Virus record (IMG/VR): IMGVR_UViG_3300021440_000010
Location: 1-38,969 of that record
Strand: one strand, 5' to 3'
Length of the DNA stretch: 38,969 bases
Source: a virus
Both the position numbers and the translations under genes were made by a program. Positions within the stretch are counted from its first letter, which is position 1. Every line of letters starts with the position of its first letter. The notes beneath the pieces were generated by a model. The model saw only the letters and a list, made by a program, of their open reading frames with translations, was not told where the DNA came from and did no database searches. Below, piece by piece: positions 27,393-35,811 of the stretch.

Positions 27393-29894
27393 CTATACCT
27401 CCGCCCATCCAAGGGCCGAAACGTAGATGTAGTCGCCGCTAGGCTGGTAATCACCAGCTGGCTGGTATGCAGTCATGCCGCTAACTTCTTGGTACGCACT
27501 CATAGCAGATGCGTCTTGCTTGCCAGAGACTTGACCATCAACATAAGCGCTGTCCACAAAACCGCTCTCATTCGCGGTCGTGTAGTACCCAGACATGTCA
27601 GCCGTGAGCTGGTAAGGAGTAAGGTCGACACCAGTGATAAAACCGCTAGGGTTGGTTGCACTGTAATAGTCACCACTTGGCTGGAACTCGCTAGATGCGG
27701 ATGCGTCAAGTTTCGCACTAACTGCGCTGTTGTAGGCATAGTCGCCAGACAACTGGTATGCACTCATGTCTGCCGTAAGCTGGTACGGAGTCAAGTCAAC
27801 GCCAGTGATGAAGCCGCTTGGGTTCGCTGTCGTGTAGAACTCTGCCGAATTGTATGCCGTAGCATCAAGCTTACCGCTGACGGCACTGTCAACGTATGTT
27901 TCCGTCGCATATCCAGCCAACGACTGATGGGCAGTCAAGTAGCCAGACGGATTGCTGTCCATCGGATAGAACGAAGAGCTTTCGCTCTTGTCCATTTTTC
28001 CGCTTACCGCACTATCGACATACGATTCCGTGGCGTAACCAGCAAGGGACTGGTGCGAGGTCAAGAAGTCGCCGGAAACAGTGCTGAACGCCGTAGTGTC
28101 TAGTTTGCTAGAAACACTTGAGTCTACATAAGCCTCCGTTGCGTAGCCAGCCAGTGACTGGTGAGCCGTCAAGAATCCGGATGGGTTGGAAGTGGAATAG
28201 AAGTTGCTGGATGCAGACGCATCAAGCTTTGAAGACAAACTAGATTCGTGCGCGTATGCCGACATGTCAGCGGTCAGCTGGTACGGCGTAAGGTCGACAC
28301 CAGTGATAAAACCAGACGGATTGCTGGACGGATAGAACAAGGAGCTGGCCGAGGCATCCATCTTGCTGGACAGATCCAGACTAGCGACATTCACGCCTAT
28401 CACAGCGGAACTTCCGCTGTTGTAGGCCGTCATAGTGCTGTCTACGCACAAAGTACGGTGGTCGACACTGATCTGGTCATTGGTGTTATCGACGTTGACC
28501 GGGGCTATGCCGTTGTATTCGTGACCCTTGATTGCAGAGCCAGAGATACCAGTAATCTTGCTGCCGTCGCCTTCCAAGCCGCTGAACGGTAGGTAAGCGG
28601 ACATGTCATCGGCGGATACATAGTTACCGCTCGGCTGGAACATGCCAGAAGCACTCTGCTCGATGTATTGCCCAGTAAGGCCAGACACCGTAGAAGAAAT
28701 GCTGGAAATGTTATTCGTGACTTCGCTGCTGAAGGAGCTGTACGTACTGGTGTCCACGTAGCCAGACAAGCTGGAATTGTAGGCGTAATCACCGCTAGGC
28801 TGGAACACGCCGGAACTAGACCAGTCAATCTTGGAACTGATGGACGAGAATTCGCCACTCCATCCGCTGATAGAGCTGACTGCGGACTCCGCATAAGAGG
28901 ACGCCACGGAGGACACGAAGGCACTGTCGATGGTTCCTGCCGCGATGGCGGAGCCAGAAATACCAGTAATCTGACTGTCTGCATTGTACTCGATTGCGGA
29001 ATAGTCCACCTTCGAGGACAAGTTCATGTCGAAAGTCTGCTCCACCCATTGCTTGGTAGCGCAAGTGTCAGGCACGGCATTGATACCGCTGTAGATGCGG
29101 TGTACTTGAAGCTCGCAGTCCACTTGCTCGAAAGTGTTAACGCCTTCTATAAGCAGATACAGATAACCGTCAGCCTGAGCCTTGAAGTCGTAAGAAAATT
29201 CACAGAGACACGGGTCGTTGACGCTGTTGTCGATGTCGTAGTTACGGCGAACCAAGTCATGGTCAGTGCCGTCACTGAACTTCAGATTTGCAGACAAGGT
29301 TTCGTAGTTGATTCCAGAACCAGTCGGGTCGACCTTGATCGTGCAAGTGATGTGATAGAACTTGTCCTTGCCTACATGAAGGCCGTTGGCCGCGTAGACT
29401 TCCATAGTACCGTCGACGAATGTCGGGTACAGAACACCATTGGAAATGTCCTCGTCACTGCACTTGACCCACTCAAGGAACTCGTCGGAGTCGTTAGGCG
29501 CAATTCCAATGTCGAACGTGGTAACGCCAGCGTTGTCAAACTTGTCGATGTCAATGGATCCGTCACTGGACACAACCTCGTAGGTATTGCCGAGCAAGGA
29601 TCCGCCACCGCCGCCGCACGGCGTCATCCTGCGGATAGTGAACTGGGACATGCCATACTGGTCTTGTACGTCGAGCCAGTAGGTCTGTGCAGCGTTTACG
29701 AACAGGCCAGCAGCACGGCCATTGTTGTCAAGGATGACTGGCTGGGACAGCTGCGAGCCGTTCTCATCATAAAGAGCAGCAAGGTCATCGGTTGACTCCA
29801 GATGCACGTAAAGGCGTCCAGCCACGTTAAGCTGGCCACCTTTAAGCTGGAATTGCTGCGTGGGGTCAAATAACCTCAAATACTTTACAGCCAT
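27393..29894 (-). CDS. Tail fibre 2, particle-binding N-terminus plus long repeat shaft, 833 aa
   Basis: Residues 1-95 (FDPTQQFQLKGGQLNVAGRL, then PVILDNNGRAAGLFVNAAQT) match the N-terminus of fibre 1 and resemble the head-binding domain of P22-type tailspikes. A CGGGGG hinge follows at about 98-103, then a beta-rich domain (110-260). Next come many copies of motifs such as HQSLAGYATE-x-YVDSAVSGK, NPSGFITGVDLTPYQLTADM and PSGDYAYNSA to the C-terminus. The ATG at 29894 has GAAAGAGG upstream and lies behind a recurrent late element; the longer reading runs back into fibre 1. It heads the fibre unit. Confidence 0.82.
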   Translation of the reverse strand: MAVKYLRLFDPTQQFQLKGGQLNVAGRLYVHLESTDDLAALYDENGSQLSQPVILDNNGRAAGLFVNAAQTYWLDVQDQYGMSQFTIRRMTPCGGGGGSLLGNTYEVVSSDGSIDIDKFDNAGVTTFDIGIAPNDSDEFLEWVKCSDEDISNGVLYPTFVDGTMEVYAANGLHVGKDKFYHITCTIKVDPTGSGINYETLSANLKFSDGTDHDLVRRNYDIDNSVNDPCLCEFSYDFKAQADGYLYLLIEGVNTFEQVDCELQVHRIYSGINAVPDTCATKQWVEQTFDMNLSSKVDYSAIEYNADSQITGISGSAIAAGTIDSAFVSSVASSYAESAVSSISGWSGEFSSISSKIDWSSSGVFQPSGDYAYNSSLSGYVDTSTYSSFSSEVTNNISSISSTVSGLTGQYIEQSASGMFQPSGNYVSADDMSAYLPFSGLEGDGSKITGISGSAIKGHEYNGIAPVNVDNTNDQISVDHRTLCVDSTMTAYNSGSSAVIGVNVASLDLSSKMDASASSLFYPSSNPSGFITGVDLTPYQLTADMSAYAHESSLSSKLDASASSNFYSTSNPSGFLTAHQSLAGYATEAYVDSSVSSKLDTTAFSTVSGDFLTSHQSLAGYATESYVDSAVSGKMDKSESSSFYPMDSNPSGYLTAHQSLAGYATETYVDSAVSGKLDATAYNSAEFYTTANPSGFITGVDLTPYQLTADMSAYQLSGDYAYNSAVSAKLDASASSEFQPSGDYYSATNPSGFITGVDLTPYQLTADMSGYYTTANESGFVDSAYVDGQVSGKQDASAMSAYQEVSGMTAYQPAGDYQPSGDYIYVSALGWAEV

Positions 29895-29899
29895 CGGAA

Positions 29900-29927
29900 A
29901 CCTCTTTCTTTCAAGCTGAAAGTAGGT
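29900..29927 (-). promoter_or_regulatory. Recurrent late element before fibre 2
   Basis: Minus strand ACCTACTTTCAGCTTGAAAG, then AAAGAGGT and ATG at 29894. ACCU-a-CUUUC (29927-29918) and GAAAG-AGGU (29908-29900) give a 9-bp stem with one bulged A and a 9-nt loop. A competing CTTTCA/TGAAAG hairpin exists inside it. No separate terminator is seen after fibre 1. Confidence 0.7.
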
Positions 29928-29932
29928 CAGGA

Positions 29933-32344
29933 CTACTCCGCTGAACTGATCGGGTTGACACCGAAGAACTGTGCAGACTCTCCCCATGAACCGACGAGCA
30001 CCTCGAACATGTCGTTCGGAAGTGACTTGTCTGCGGCGCATAGAGGCATGTACCCGCTTATAGGGAAGTCCGCACACATGCCCCCGTTCTGGTTCGTGGC
30101 GAACAGAGCCTTGGCCCTGTACGGTGTGCAAACACTGAGGTTGCTAACGCTGTACACGCTGTTCTGTACTGTAGGCTCTGGAAGCGGTTCGAACGTCTCG
30201 TTAATGACGGCAGGGAGTACGAACACCTTGCAAGGTTCAACTCCGTTCTCGAAGTACATTGCGTTGGCTGTTCCTCCGGTGCCCCAGTTTCTGGCAACGA
30301 CACGTGTCCCAGGAAGGTCGCCGTTCGTAGGTCTGCCGTGCTGTCTCGGACAGTTTCCGTCGTTTCCACGGTACTCGTACTTCGTCTCAAAGTAGTCAAG
30401 AGACCTGTCCGTTACGCTACCAGTGCCAGGAACGTATGTGGTCATACCCCTGAGGAATCTGTATGCAAGGCTTGGGCCAGACCAGAACGGACAAGTGATG
30501 CCTGGGACAGTCGTGTTGAATACGTTGTCGGTAATAGCAAGGCCAGTCATTGCACATTCATACACTTCTTCGAGGTGGTCGCTGACACTGTTATGCGCAC
30601 CGATATGGATACAGCTCGAACCGTTGAAGCGGTTCTTGCGGAACTCCATGGACATCGTCCAAGTCATCCGATTGCCCTCGAAAATAGAGCACGGATACAC
30701 GTAGATAGGCGTGTTGGCGATGTTGCACTCAAGGAAGATAGGATTGTCCGAACCAATGACACCGTCCGAAACCGTGCAGCGCCACATCACAAGCTGTTTT
30801 GTATGGTAGAGAGCGCTATCCAAGTCTGCACCGACACCGATGCGGTGTCCGTTCATGTTCAAGCTGGTATTGAGCCAGTTCAGCTGCACGTAGTAGGAAT
30901 TGATGTCGCAGTTCAGAGCAAACGAACTGCCGTTGTCGTTCCAAGTCTGGCAAAGCACGGAGTTGACCGTGGCTACACAGTTCTTCGTAGTGACATTGAT
31001 GTACTGGTGCTCAAGGTTCAAGTTCAAGCAGACAACGTTGCTCAGAGTGATGTTGTTGTCGAAGTGTGCCTCGGAAATGGTGGCATTGGAGATGCTCGTA
31101 AACGGCATTTCGGAGGTGATCGTTCCAACCGGACGGTTGTACAAGTCGATCGCCGTGAAGCCCCAAGCAGCTGCCCACAACAGATACACGTTCGCGTTCT
31201 GGAAGTTGGCAAGGTCGAGCACGTTGTTCGAACCAGTGTTCGCGTACTGGCGATATGCCGTGCTCTGTCCGATGTTGTAATTGGAATCGTTGAACCAGCG
31301 GTCGGTAAGAACCATGTCTTGGAAGATGCAGTACCAGTCCGTAGACAAGGCACGGTCATCGATGTTGCAGTGCGTTAGCAGCAAGCTGCCCGGTGCCGTC
31401 AACGTCATCGGTTTGCCACTGATTCTTGCATTAGCCACGCCAACCACGCCGTTGCCGAGACTGGTGTCAGTGAAGTGGTTTGTCCTGGACTGGTGAAGCT
31501 CTGCAGCGCCGCAGCTCCAGAACGACTTTACAGTACGGAACCAAGAAGATTCTGCATAGTCTTGATGCAAGAAGATGAAGTCGGCAACGTAGTCGTTGAC
31601 GGGTTCAGAAATCTCGGCAGCGATACAGTTGAACTTGGCCTTGGTGAACTTTGCGCCTTGGTCGAAAGAAATCGTCTTCGTACAAGAGAGCGTACCCTCG
31701 CTGGTGTAAGTACCAGTAAGGAAGCGCGGCACTGGCGGCATGAAGATGCCGTGCGTACCTACAACTGGCAAGTAGGTCAAGAATGCGGACATGTTGCTTT
31801 CACGTCCTGCCTCGATGCCGTAGTAGTTACACGGCAGCTCGCGCATGTCCGAAAGCAAGAGCCAACGGCCATGGTCGCTGACAGTAGAAGCAATGATACA
31901 GCCTCCGTCAGCCTCTTCTGTACACTGGCTATCCCACATGTACATACGCGGCCCAGCATAGGTTGTGCCGTCGTAGCCGACAACGGTTACAAATTCGAGC
32001 GAGGGATCCGCTTCCTCAAGGCCAGAGATGTTCTGGACGATGGTGTCGTTCTTCGCAGTCGGCATGTTGAAGCCGAACTGGAAGTCGCTTATCTTCACGT
32101 ACTGGCCGTTGTCGTACTTTTCGACTTCGACGTCGTAGATGGCGGCTTCCATAAAGACCGTGTTCTGCTGTTCACCAGCATTGTCGAGGATGACCGGGTT
32201 CGGCCCTTCCACGAAGTCGTTGCCAGTCAACAGGAAGGTGTCTGCAAGCGTGTCGGAGCCATGCAGATGGATCTTGAGACGGCCAGCTACGAGAGGCTTG
32301 CCTTCAAGGTCGAAGTATTGCTGTGGAGCCAAACTAATTTTCAT
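29933..32344 (-). CDS. Tail fibre/spike 1, particle-binding N-terminus and beta-helix body, 803 aa
   Basis: The first 95 residues (APQQYFDLEGKPLVAGRLKI, then PVILDNAGEQQNTVFMEAAI) resemble the P22 tailspike head-binding fold and match fibre 2. The middle (about 150-620) has the spaced Asn/Ile/Val/Cys pattern of a right-handed parallel beta-helix (for example ITLSNVVCLNLNLEHQYINV). A distinct C-terminal domain follows. It is therefore a candidate tailspike that binds or cleaves surface polysaccharide; the catalytic residues cannot be named. It overlaps the end of portal by 11 nt with GGAGG upstream. Confidence 0.78.
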   Translation of the reverse strand: MKISLAPQQYFDLEGKPLVAGRLKIHLHGSDTLADTFLLTGNDFVEGPNPVILDNAGEQQNTVFMEAAIYDVEVEKYDNGQYVKISDFQFGFNMPTAKNDTIVQNISGLEEADPSLEFVTVVGYDGTTYAGPRMYMWDSQCTEEADGGCIIASTVSDHGRWLLLSDMRELPCNYYGIEAGRESNMSAFLTYLPVVGTHGIFMPPVPRFLTGTYTSEGTLSCTKTISFDQGAKFTKAKFNCIAAEISEPVNDYVADFIFLHQDYAESSWFRTVKSFWSCGAAELHQSRTNHFTDTSLGNGVVGVANARISGKPMTLTAPGSLLLTHCNIDDRALSTDWYCIFQDMVLTDRWFNDSNYNIGQSTAYRQYANTGSNNVLDLANFQNANVYLLWAAAWGFTAIDLYNRPVGTITSEMPFTSISNATISEAHFDNNITLSNVVCLNLNLEHQYINVTTKNCVATVNSVLCQTWNDNGSSFALNCDINSYYVQLNWLNTSLNMNGHRIGVGADLDSALYHTKQLVMWRCTVSDGVIGSDNPIFLECNIANTPIYVYPCSIFEGNRMTWTMSMEFRKNRFNGSSCIHIGAHNSVSDHLEEVYECAMTGLAITDNVFNTTVPGITCPFWSGPSLAYRFLRGMTTYVPGTGSVTDRSLDYFETKYEYRGNDGNCPRQHGRPTNGDLPGTRVVARNWGTGGTANAMYFENGVEPCKVFVLPAVINETFEPLPEPTVQNSVYSVSNLSVCTPYRAKALFATNQNGGMCADFPISGYMPLCAADKSLPNDMFEVLVGSWGESAQFFGVNPISSAE

Positions 32345-34136
32345 TCTTCATTCCTCCGAACATTGCCTTGGCCATTTCGGTATTGGCCTTTACCTTGGCC
32401 GTATCGAGCTGGATGGCTTGCTTCTGCAAGTCCATGATGGCCTTCTCGTTTTCGATCGCAGCCTTGTCCGTGTCAAGGCCAGCATCAAGCTGAGCCTGAA
32501 GAATCATGTCTTCTTGCTTGTACTTATGATCCATCGCAGCCTTGGCAAACTGGGCGTTCAGATCGCGTTCGTTGTTGTCTTGGAACAGCTCGTAGCGCTT
32601 CAACTGTTCTTGCAGTTCTTGGATCTGCTGATCCTTCTGGCCGATGGCGCTCTTCATCTGTTCGATGACGTCTTGCTGCTGCATTTCCATCTGAGACGGG
32701 CCTGGGTTCATGTTAATGGAGCCGAACACGTTCTTGAGCACTGCGTTGTCTGGGTGAGTGAGGAAGATGCCGTTGACGAGGCTCATGCGCTTGTCCTCAG
32801 GAACCACGCTCATCAAGGTCATGAGTTCTTGGCGAGCCACTTGCAGCTCGATACCTTGTTCAGGGCCTTGGATGACTTCGAGCACGACCTTGCCCATGCC
32901 GAGCAACTGCATGACAGTCTCTCCGACGGACTTGAACGTGTCGCGAAGGTTCGCATAGAAATGTCGGATAGTACACTGGGTCTGGCGTTCGCCAGCGAGA
33001 ACTTCTGTCGCCGTCTTCTGAGGGGTTTCGCCCATCATGAGACCCTTGGCGTCAACGCCAGTAATTGTAGACAGCAGTTCAAGATTGCTGCCGATGATTC
33101 CAGTAATGTCATCGAACTGGACACGGTTATCAACACGGGTAGGCGCGTTGTATTCAATCTTGTGGTCTGGTGAGAAACGGTTGTACAGCAAGAGCGGGTT
33201 CACGTTTCTGTTGAAGTTGCGGTAGCCGTCTGCATAGCCCTCGACTGCTTCCGGTTCGGTAATGAACGCCGACTTCGGAGCCTGAGCAAGCCTTTCGCAA
33301 AGCTGCGTGAAGGCATAGTTGATCAACTTCTGGATAGGCGCACCCTTGCGGACAAGACCTTGCCAGATCATCGTATCGTCAATCCATACGCGCTCGCCAT
33401 ACACTGGGAAGACCGGAATGCGGTCGATTTCAAGGGTGATAGGCTCGTCGATGAAGTCTTGGTTGAGCATGCGGTACACTTCGCACTTGTTTTCATGCAT
33501 GCGGTAGTACGTGACGATGGCCATCGTGTCTGCGGAATGGTTGTCGGTCGTGTTCACCAAGGCACGGACACCCTTCTCTGGAGCCCATTCCTCGCCATAC
33601 TTTGCACGAACCCATTCCTTTGATCTGTACTCGACGATTCCAGCCTCCATCGCGTCATGTCCATCCATTTCCACGGAATCTGGATCGTAATAGACATTCT
33701 CGACCTTCTCGATGTTGTACAAGGCTGGCACGTCCACGGCCTCTCCAGTCTGAGGATCCATGACTTGCTCGGAACCGATAGCCATGTAGGCAAGGCCGAA
33801 CGCCGTGTCGTTGTACAAGGCGTCGAACGCTGCGCGAGCATTGGAACCAGCCTTGAGGAAGGCTTCGCAAGCCTGGTCGATTTCGTCGACGGGGCTGTAG
33901 AACTTGTACGGATAGCTCGCATACACGTTGACCGTGCTGTTGACGGAATTGCCAAGGATGTTTACAGTCTTCTTTAGGCGAGTACCGTCGATTACCTTCA
34001 GGTCATCGTCATCCCACTGGTTGCCGCTCAAAAAGTCGCGGTCAGCCTTAATACGGTCGATCTGCGTGCTGCGCTTTGCGTTGGCTCGGCTTTCGAATTT
34101 CTGCCAAGCTTCAATGGCTTGCTCGGTATTCAGCAT
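32334..34136 (-). CDS. Portal protein, P22-like
   Basis: This 600-aa protein forms the dodecameric portal. Landmarks are an N-terminal clip/wing start (MLNTEQAIEAWQKFESRANA), RLKKTVNILGNSVNSTVNVY, a wing segment NVYYDPDSVEMDGHDAMEAG, GLVRKGAPIQKLINYAFTQL near the stem, and a Gln/Lys-rich helical C-terminus (a short barrel) after about residue 480. It is shorter than P22 portal (725 aa). The ATG at 34136 has AGAGG 6 nt upstream; the longer reading to 34274 enters the 531-aa gene. It lies far from terminase on the circle, unusual for this group. Confidence 0.85.
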   Translation of the reverse strand: MLNTEQAIEAWQKFESRANAKRSTQIDRIKADRDFLSGNQWDDDDLKVIDGTRLKKTVNILGNSVNSTVNVYASYPYKFYSPVDEIDQACEAFLKAGSNARAAFDALYNDTAFGLAYMAIGSEQVMDPQTGEAVDVPALYNIEKVENVYYDPDSVEMDGHDAMEAGIVEYRSKEWVRAKYGEEWAPEKGVRALVNTTDNHSADTMAIVTYYRMHENKCEVYRMLNQDFIDEPITLEIDRIPVFPVYGERVWIDDTMIWQGLVRKGAPIQKLINYAFTQLCERLAQAPKSAFITEPEAVEGYADGYRNFNRNVNPLLLYNRFSPDHKIEYNAPTRVDNRVQFDDITGIIGSNLELLSTITGVDAKGLMMGETPQKTATEVLAGERQTQCTIRHFYANLRDTFKSVGETVMQLLGMGKVVLEVIQGPEQGIELQVARQELMTLMSVVPEDKRMSLVNGIFLTHPDNAVLKNVFGSINMNPGPSQMEMQQQDVIEQMKSAIGQKDQQIQELQEQLKRYELFQDNNERDLNAQFAKAAMDHKYKQEDMILQAQLDAGLDTDKAAIENEKAIMDLQKQAIQLDTAKVKANTEMAKAMFGGMKNEN

Positions 34137-34141
34137 GAAAA

Positions 34142-34168
34142 ACCTCTCTATTTCAAGCTGAAAGTAGG
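34142..34168 (-). promoter_or_regulatory. Recurrent late element before portal
   Basis: Minus strand CCTACTTTCAGCTTGAAATA, then GAGAGGT and ATG at 34136. CCU-a-CUUU (34168-34161) pairs with AGAG-AGG, with one bulged A and one U-G wobble. It directly follows a strong terminator. Confidence 0.7.
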
Positions 34169-34173
34169 GCTGG

Positions 34174-34201
34174 GACAAGAAAGGCCAGCACTGGGCTGGC
34201 C
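34174..34201 (-). terminator. Terminator between the 531-aa gene and portal
   Basis: Minus strand GGCCAGC-CCAGT-GCTGGCC (34201-34183; 7 bp) is followed by TTTCTTGT. It shares its stem sequence with the coat terminator, as if the terminator and promoter-like element form one repeated cassette. Confidence 0.85.
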
Positions 34202-34206
34202 TTTGA

Positions 34207-35802
34207 TTACTCTTCTTCGTCTTCCTTGGCCTTCTTCTTGAAAGCCTCGTCGATAATCTTCTGCGACTCGACATTCAGCTTCTTGTACCAAGGCTGTCTC
34301 TTGTAGGATTCCGTGTAGGACTTCTGAACAGATTCGCTGTCGTATACCTTGAACGGATTGGTTCCTACAACTGGTTCGACACGACTACCCGCTTCAGCAA
34401 CGATTTGTCCACCGTAGTTGCCGAGGTTGTAAGCAAGTCTGTTGGCATCGATGTCGGCAACCTTTTCCGGGAAGAATTCACGGTACTTCGCCGCGTCTTC
34501 CTTTCCAAGAACCATGGTCGGCTTCCACAGCTTTCTACGCAAGCCCTTGAAGGCATCATCGGTCAGAACGAAAGACCATCCTCTGGGGTTATATCCAGTG
34601 ATCTTGCCGTTCTCGATTTCGACAGCCTTCGGCATCTTTACGTTCGCATCATAGTAGTTGAGCAACTGCTTTGCGCTGTACTTGCCTTGAGCATCAGGGG
34701 CGACATCGAAGTATTCGGCAATCTGCGGAACCTTGATAGCCTTGGCATACTTGCCGCCGCTCGCGTCTGGTACAATGGTCTTGGATCCATCCAGGGTTCC
34801 CATCACATTCTTGGCCAAGTCCTTGTTGTACAAGTTGATAGCATCCTTCAAGTCTGCACGTTCGGTAGAGCCACCAACACGGGCACCCTTCCTAACGCCT
34901 CGCGCAAGGTCTTGTCCGAACTTGCTCGGAAGCTGCGATGCAGCTCCGCCAGCTCCAAGTGTCATTGCTGGGCGAGTTCCACCAGCCAGCAGGGCTAACA
35001 CGGCTTGGCCGTAGTCCGCCTTCTGGTTAGTATCGGACAAGCGCTCCGTACCATACTGACGAGCAGCCTCTGCTGCGCCTTGCAATCCAGCGTTGATAGA
35101 ACCCATCACAAACGAATTTGAAAGGGGCGGAATGAATCGGCCTAGCGAAAGAGACGGGGCAAGCGTCATTGCTAATGACGTAGCGGCGTCAAGCCTACGA
35201 AGATCTTTCAAGGTTTCTTCGTCGCCGCCTTGGCCAGTAAGGACTGCGTTCTCCGCTTCCTGAGTGCTGGACGGATAGAATAGCTTGTTGAGCCAGTAGT
35301 TAGCACCTTGCTGGCCTTCCTTCAATAGCTGTGCGCGGTCGAACTGTGTCTGGTAATCACGGACAAGGTTAAGGAACTCTTGGTAAGCGCCTGGGACATC
35401 CGTGTTGTAGCCGAGTGCCTTGGCCTTCTTCTTCAGTTCATTTGTGCCGAGGTTGTACCAGTCTTGGCCATCATAGGCAACGCCTTGCAACAGCGGGAGA
35501 ATCTTGCTGGCTTCGTTAAGTCCTTCGTACTGGTCTGGAGCCTTGTATCCATTCGCACCTTCGAGCCAGCCAAGCAAGGAATCGGACGGAACATCTCTAA
35601 GGACAAATTCATAACCCTTCTCGAAGTTCTCCATTGGCTTCCATTTCATCAGCTGGTCGCGATACTTGTCATACAATTCCATACGCTCTTGGAGAGTGTA
35701 CTTCTTTGTAGCGCGGTCTTGCTCTTCCTTTGCGTCAAGAGCCTTCTTGGCCGCTTGCGACATGATCTGGTAGTACTTGTCGGAATCGATCTTCTGTGCC
35801 AT
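34207..35802 (-). CDS. Candidate ejection (gp16-like) protein, 531 aa
   Basis: It has helical N-terminal and C-terminal thirds, with a central Gly/Ala/Leu-rich part (TSLAMTLAPSLSLGRFIPPL, QAVLALLAGGTRPAMTLGAG) that could insert into a membrane. That layout and its place before portal are typical of podovirus DNA-ejection proteins such as P22 gp16, but I see no direct sequence match. The C-terminus is very acidic and basic (KAKEDEEE). AAGGAG lies 5 nt before the ATG at 35802. No lytic-transglycosylase motif was found. Confidence 0.65.
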   Translation of the reverse strand: MAQKIDSDKYYQIMSQAAKKALDAKEEQDRATKKYTLQERMELYDKYRDQLMKWKPMENFEKGYEFVLRDVPSDSLLGWLEGANGYKAPDQYEGLNEASKILPLLQGVAYDGQDWYNLGTNELKKKAKALGYNTDVPGAYQEFLNLVRDYQTQFDRAQLLKEGQQGANYWLNKLFYPSSTQEAENAVLTGQGGDEETLKDLRRLDAATSLAMTLAPSLSLGRFIPPLSNSFVMGSINAGLQGAAEAARQYGTERLSDTNQKADYGQAVLALLAGGTRPAMTLGAGGAASQLPSKFGQDLARGVRKGARVGGSTERADLKDAINLYNKDLAKNVMGTLDGSKTIVPDASGGKYAKAIKVPQIAEYFDVAPDAQGKYSAKQLLNYYDANVKMPKAVEIENGKITGYNPRGWSFVLTDDAFKGLRRKLWKPTMVLGKEDAAKYREFFPEKVADIDANRLAYNLGNYGGQIVAEAGSRVEPVVGTNPFKVYDSESVQKSYTESYKRQPWYKKLNVESQKIIDEAFKKKAKEDEEE

Positions 35803-35811
35803 AACCACTCC

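Noticed and set aside
21574-29894. Regularly spaced repeats that might suggest a CRISPR array
   Set aside because: The repeats are in frame, vary at synonymous sites, and encode fibre shaft motifs. There are no constant palindromic repeats with unique spacers.
21574-29894. A diversity-generating retroelement acting on the fibre tips
   Set aside because: I found no reverse transcriptase and no template/variable repeat pair with adenine-biased differences.
30338-33173. Long plus-strand frames (346 aa, 320 aa and 344 aa) over the fibre 1 and portal genes
   Set aside because: They lie antisense to well-supported genes and lack SD sites and recognisable domains.
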